This document shows positions 61,140-64,000 of a stretch of 64,000 nt of DNA, in pieces. Where the stretch lies: contig NZ_CADIKH010000023.1 of assembly GCF_902859855.1 (NCBI RefSeq), forward strand, positions 53,044 through 117,043, written 5' to 3'. Within the stretch, counting starts at the first letter, position 1. The number at the start of each line of letters is the position of its first letter. Origin of the DNA: Paraburkholderia humisilvae (GTDB lineage: Bacteria > Pseudomonadota > Gammaproteobacteria > Burkholderiales > Burkholderiaceae). Under the pieces are notes generated by a model. It saw only the letters and a program-made list of their open reading frames with translations. It had not been told where the DNA came from and did not search any database. The translations under genes were made by a program, and so were the position numbers.

Positions 61140-61607
61140 GTTAGTTTCCTTTGAGCATAGTCACTCGCCACCGATTTTGATGAGTCTTCAAATTGAATGC
61201 CTCAACCCCGCCGGGGTTTTCTCACCAGGCGCGACGGATTCGGTCGGAATACTGATGATGGGTACGTAGACTCGTGGTGTCAACGGCGGAAAACTCAATT
61301 GTGCGTGATCAAGAACGAGCCAGTTGAAGCGCTATAGACGTCCGTCAAATCTCGTAAAGCGCAGCCCGTTACGCTGGATCATTAGCCAACGCGAAGGAGC
61401 CGGCTGATCACCGTTCGAACAAGGTGGGGAATTTTCTTTCAACACGCACTTCTGGTAATAATTTCGACAGCAAATCACACAACCGATGCAAAAGAAGCGG
61501 TTGGCGCAAATGAACATCAAACTCGGTGCTTGGAACGCTATCCGACGTCGGGACTCGCGGCTTGGTTGCATACCGACTTATATCCCGCCGCTGCGACGCG
61601 TTGGAGG
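61140..61607. other. Intergenic region, no gene found
   Basis: These 468 bp lie between two minus-strand genes. I see no ORF with coding character. A short palindrome (AACCCCGCCGGGGTT) with a following T run at 61204-61220 could end a plus-strand transcript. Base composition is lower in GC than the flanking genes, perhaps debris of an older insertion. Confidence 0.5.
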
Positions 61608-62330
61608 CTATCCGGTGCGGAAATCGATATCGCGAAAGTCGATCGACACCAGTAACGGCTCGTCGACCTTTCGCCTCGCGTCGTCGTACGCAAAGACCCG
61701 GCGCGACATCGGGACCATGACACCCCGCACGTTGTGGTAGTTCGATGCATAGTTGGCGCCAGTCGCTCCACCCATGACATCCACCGTATAGTCGTGGCGG
61801 CGCAGCAGCCCGTCTTGACCGAAGTAGGAAATCTGCTCGCGACTGTGGCTCGCAATCAAATCCGGGAACGTCACCTTCAGACGTCGCCACACTTCGCCGT
61901 TCTCGTTCCACGCGGGTAGCTCCTCCATCACGAAGCCAGGAAACGTGTAGAGAAACGGTATGGTCAGGTATGTCCAAAGCGCGTAGCCGGTAAAGTACAG
62001 CGCGTGCAGGCGATCCCATTCAGTTTGCTGGGTGTGGCCTTGATACGACGCGCGCGGTGACGTCCGCTCCTCGGCGACATGACCGTTATGCGAGTCGATG
62101 CGAATGAGGTTCGGCGTGAACGCGCCTCGCCAGCCGGCTGTCCGCGACGTGATCGCGACGTGCTGCCGGCGCAGGCTTGCGGCCACCTCGATCCCGCGGA
62201 ACATATCCGGCTGCCCCTTGAGGCGCCATATCGCGCCGCCGATATCAAGTGCCGCCAAAGCAGTGCGAAAGCTCGCCCACCTGTCCATTCCGCCATGCGC
62301 TCGCACGGCTTCCTCAAGCAATGTGGTCAT
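61608..62330 (-). CDS. Protein of unknown function in SDR-SnoaL operon
   Basis: The product has 240 residues beginning MTTLLEEAVRAHGGMDRWAS. The sequence is rich in aromatic and beta-type residues (WTYLTIPFLYTFPGFVMEEL, SYFGQDGLLRRHDYTVDVMG), which resembles outer-membrane lipoprotein carrier-like folds, but no signal peptide is present. It is the last gene of a three-gene minus-strand group with a SnoaL-like protein and an SDR. Confidence 0.75.
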   Translation of the reverse strand: MTTLLEEAVRAHGGMDRWASFRTALAALDIGGAIWRLKGQPDMFRGIEVAASLRRQHVAITSRTAGWRGAFTPNLIRIDSHNGHVAEERTSPRASYQGHTQQTEWDRLHALYFTGYALWTYLTIPFLYTFPGFVMEELPAWNENGEVWRRLKVTFPDLIASHSREQISYFGQDGLLRRHDYTVDVMGGATGANYASNYHNVRGVMVPMSRRVFAYDDARRKVDEPLLVSIDFRDIDFRTG

Positions 62331-62366
62331 TACGGATTCCTTATGTAAGAAACCGAACCGCGAGCG

Positions 62367-62771
62367 CTACCGCTCATCCGCAAAGGTGCTGCCAAACATC
62401 GGGTGGCCGCCGGCGGATTCGCTGCGCGTCGCTTCGTCCTGCAATACGTCCCAATGCTCGACGAGCTTGCCGTCTTCGATTCGGATGATGTCCACACCGA
62501 TCAGCGCGGCGGGACTGGCTGAGCTGGTGTATCGGCTGTGCACCCAGACAAAGTCGCCCTGCGCGATCGCCATGTCGTACTCGAAACGCACGTCGGCAAG
62601 CGCACGGACCAGACCGAACAGCCCGTCGCGTCCAGCAGGAACATGCCGGCTGTGCTGTACATAGGATTCGGACCAGAATTGCGCCGCCTGCGCATAGTTT
62701 TTCCTGTTAAACAGCGTATCCAGCGCCTCAAGAACAAGCGCTGTGTTTTTCTCTTCAAGTGTTGCAGCCAT
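62367..62771 (-). CDS. SnoaL-like / NTF2-fold protein
   Basis: The product has 134 residues from MAATLEEKNTALVLEALDTL. The pattern FWSESYVQHSRHVPAGRDGL and the late IRIEDGKLVEHWDVLQDE are typical of SnoaL-type polyketide cyclase-like or NTF2-fold proteins. The upstream part of the open frame overlaps the SDR in antisense-like sequence and is excluded. The substrate is unknown. Confidence 0.82.
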   Translation of the reverse strand: MAATLEEKNTALVLEALDTLFNRKNYAQAAQFWSESYVQHSRHVPAGRDGLFGLVRALADVRFEYDMAIAQGDFVWVHSRYTSSASPAALIGVDIIRIEDGKLVEHWDVLQDEATRSESAGGHPMFGSTFADER

Positions 62772-62832
62772 TGCAAGGTCTCCGGTGATTGCCCACGTTG
62801 CGGCTTGCCACGCATGCGCGCGCGTGCACCCG

Positions 62833-63594
62833 TTATTCGACGGGAAACGGATTGTCGATGACGAACTGGTTGAACTGTTCGACAAACGGATGTTCGCGCG
62901 GCCCCGCGTTGTCGCGCATGGGTCTGGCCGCGCCGACGACCACTTCCGTTGTCGCGGTCTCCAGCAACTGCATCGTTTCGCCGATGAACGCATCAAGTGG
63001 CATCGCGCGCGGGTCGCCGCTCTTGTGAACGAGATCGGTGTCTACCCAGGGTGGCGTGATCTCGAGTACGCGAACGCTCGTATCGCGCAACACGAAGCGT
63101 TGCGACAACGTGTACGAGTGAATCGCCGCCTTGCTGGCTGAGTACAATGCGGTCTCCGCAAGCGGCACGTAGGCCAACACCGAGCTGTTGTTGATGATGT
63201 ACGACTCGGGCTGCCGTTTCAGATGCCCGACGAGGGCGGCGCTCATTCGTACAGGGCCAAGCAGGTTCGTGTCGATGAGGCGGATCGCCAGTTCCTCGTC
63301 GAGCGCGCCGCCGGCATCGTCGAACGGCATAATGCCGGCGTTGTTGATCAGGACGTTCAAGGCCGGATAGCGTTCCACCAGGTGCGCGGCGACCTTGCGA
63401 ATCTGCGCGGCGTCGCCGATATCGAGTTGGATGGTATCGATGCCGGGATTCAACTGTGCGATCTCATCAAGCAACGCCTTGCGCCGCCCGGAGATGATGA
63501 CCTTGTTGCCCCGCTTGTGGAAGGCTTCCGCAAGTCCGCGTCCTATGCCCGATGTCCCGCCGGTGATGAACACGGTATTTCCGCTGGATTTCAT
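62833..63594 (-). CDS. SDR family oxidoreductase (DltE-like)
   Basis: The product has 253 residues. The cofactor motif is TGGTSGIGRG near 11-20; NNAGIM, a serine in IINNSSVLAY and the catalytic YSASK follow. The closest annotated style is DltE-type SDRs. GGAGCG lies upstream of the ATG. It is the first gene of a minus-strand group and is preceded by a 15-bp palindrome that may be its operator. Confidence 0.9.
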   Translation of the reverse strand: MKSSGNTVFITGGTSGIGRGLAEAFHKRGNKVIISGRRKALLDEIAQLNPGIDTIQLDIGDAAQIRKVAAHLVERYPALNVLINNAGIMPFDDAGGALDEELAIRLIDTNLLGPVRMSAALVGHLKRQPESYIINNSSVLAYVPLAETALYSASKAAIHSYTLSQRFVLRDTSVRVLEITPPWVDTDLVHKSGDPRAMPLDAFIGETMQLLETATTEVVVGAARPMRDNAGPREHPFVEQFNQFVIDNPFPVE

Positions 63595-63643
63595 GATAGA
63601 CGCTCCTTATCTATTTGATTTGAGTGCAGATTCGACAAAGTAG

Positions 63644-63658
63644 TAGTATGGAATACTA
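63644..63658. promoter_or_regulatory. 15-bp palindromic operator candidate
   Basis: TAGTAT-GGA-ATACTA is a perfect 6-bp inverted repeat 50 bp before the SDR start, in an AT-rich patch. It fits a dimeric repressor (HxlR, TetR or MarR type). No regulator gene is inside the window; one may lie beyond the right edge. Confidence 0.6.
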
Positions 63659-63862
63659 ATCATTGTGTCATCCATTGCACGGCTCAAGTTGACGTAAGGG
63701 CCGCGGCGGTTAACCACCCGCGAGATGCCCAATGAAGGAGTGCACTAACGGGTCGTCGATGCAGACCCGTCACGTGCACTCATGCAATGCTCGAATTCTG
63801 GTCTGTACGGTTGCGCCGATAAATCACCGGGTCGCCTCAACAGTGTTCTCTCAAAAAGAACA

Positions 63863-64000
63863 ATGGCCGGTCTTTCCGGAGGTCGTGCGCTTGCAATTAC
63901 CCACAAGTCGGATGCGAAACCTGGTGCACGTTATGTTTCGTGTGCGAGCGAAATGGCCGGCAAGCGACAGGCGGATGAGCGGGCGTGGTTCGAGAAGGAA
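63863..64000 (+). CDS. Possible ORF running off the window
   Basis: A frame of 46 codons beginning MAGLSGGRALAITHKSDAKP stays open to the last base. It has only an AAAGA-like sequence before the ATG. The rest of the 63659-64000 stretch shows no other coding signal. No family was recognised, and chance is possible. Confidence 0.3.
   Translation, partial: MAGLSGGRALAITHKSDAKPGARYVSCASEMAGKRQADERAWFEKE

Noticed and set aside
61408..62019. 203-codon minus-strand frame overlapping the unknown protein gene
   Set aside because: It is out of frame with the longer, better-composed ORF 61608-62330 and is Arg-rich; read as shadow.

Overview
The window is a chromosomal segment of a high-GC betaproteobacterium of the Burkholderia/Paraburkholderia type. 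The order thrS-infC-rpmI-rplT-pheS-pheT-ihfA-merR-tRNA-Pro, the IF3 gene with a non-AUG start, and the succinyl-CoA:3-oxoacid CoA-transferase pair all fit that group. No genus was confirmed by a database search. The segment contains an intact-looking Mu-like transposable prophage of about 37.6 kb.

Left host arm (1-22408). It begins with the 3' part of an MFS/PlsC lysophospholipid acyltransferase fusion, then aroC, a TPR/GT9-like protein, a convergent ETF-ubiquinone oxidoreductase, an SDR, a 4HBT thioesterase, a PAS-LuxR regulator divergent from scoAB, an alpha/beta hydrolase, a RidA protein and relA (its hydrolase centre is lost). tRNA-Val(GAC) follows, then the thrS translation operon through ihfA and a MerR regulator, and finally tRNA-Pro(GGG) with a strong terminator.

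Group II intron. Directly after the tRNA-Pro terminator lies the 5' end of a group II intron (22409). Its 3' part, a fragment of the intron reverse transcriptase plus domain V/VI-like RNA ending at 60491, appears only on the far side of the prophage. The prophage therefore sits inside an older, already decayed intron.

Prophage (about 22.49-60.15 kb, nearly all genes on the minus strand, so it reads right to left). The early region has a repressor (plus strand), an operator cluster, a Ner-like regulator, a DDE transposase and an AAA+ target activator. A run of small early genes follows, then GemA and a Mor-type activator. The lysis module has an endolysin, holin-like protein and nested Rz/Rz1, with a TraR/DksA zinc finger protein just after it. 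The head module has terminase subunits, a frameshifted portal gene, an F-like protein with a C-terminal nuclease-like domain, a G-like protein, I/Z protease-scaffold, a decoration protein and the major head protein. The Mu-type contractile tail module has sheath, tube, a chaperone pair with a -1 frameshift signal, tape measure, gp43-gp48 homologues and a tail fibre. At the distal end are a Dam-type adenine methylase and a cysteine-rich protein, in the position where Mu carries its DNA-modification genes.

Right host arm (60492-64000). It holds a DUF302 exported protein and a minus-strand group made of an SDR, a SnoaL-like protein and an unknown protein. A 15-bp palindrome lies in front of this group. 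A possible ORF runs off the end.
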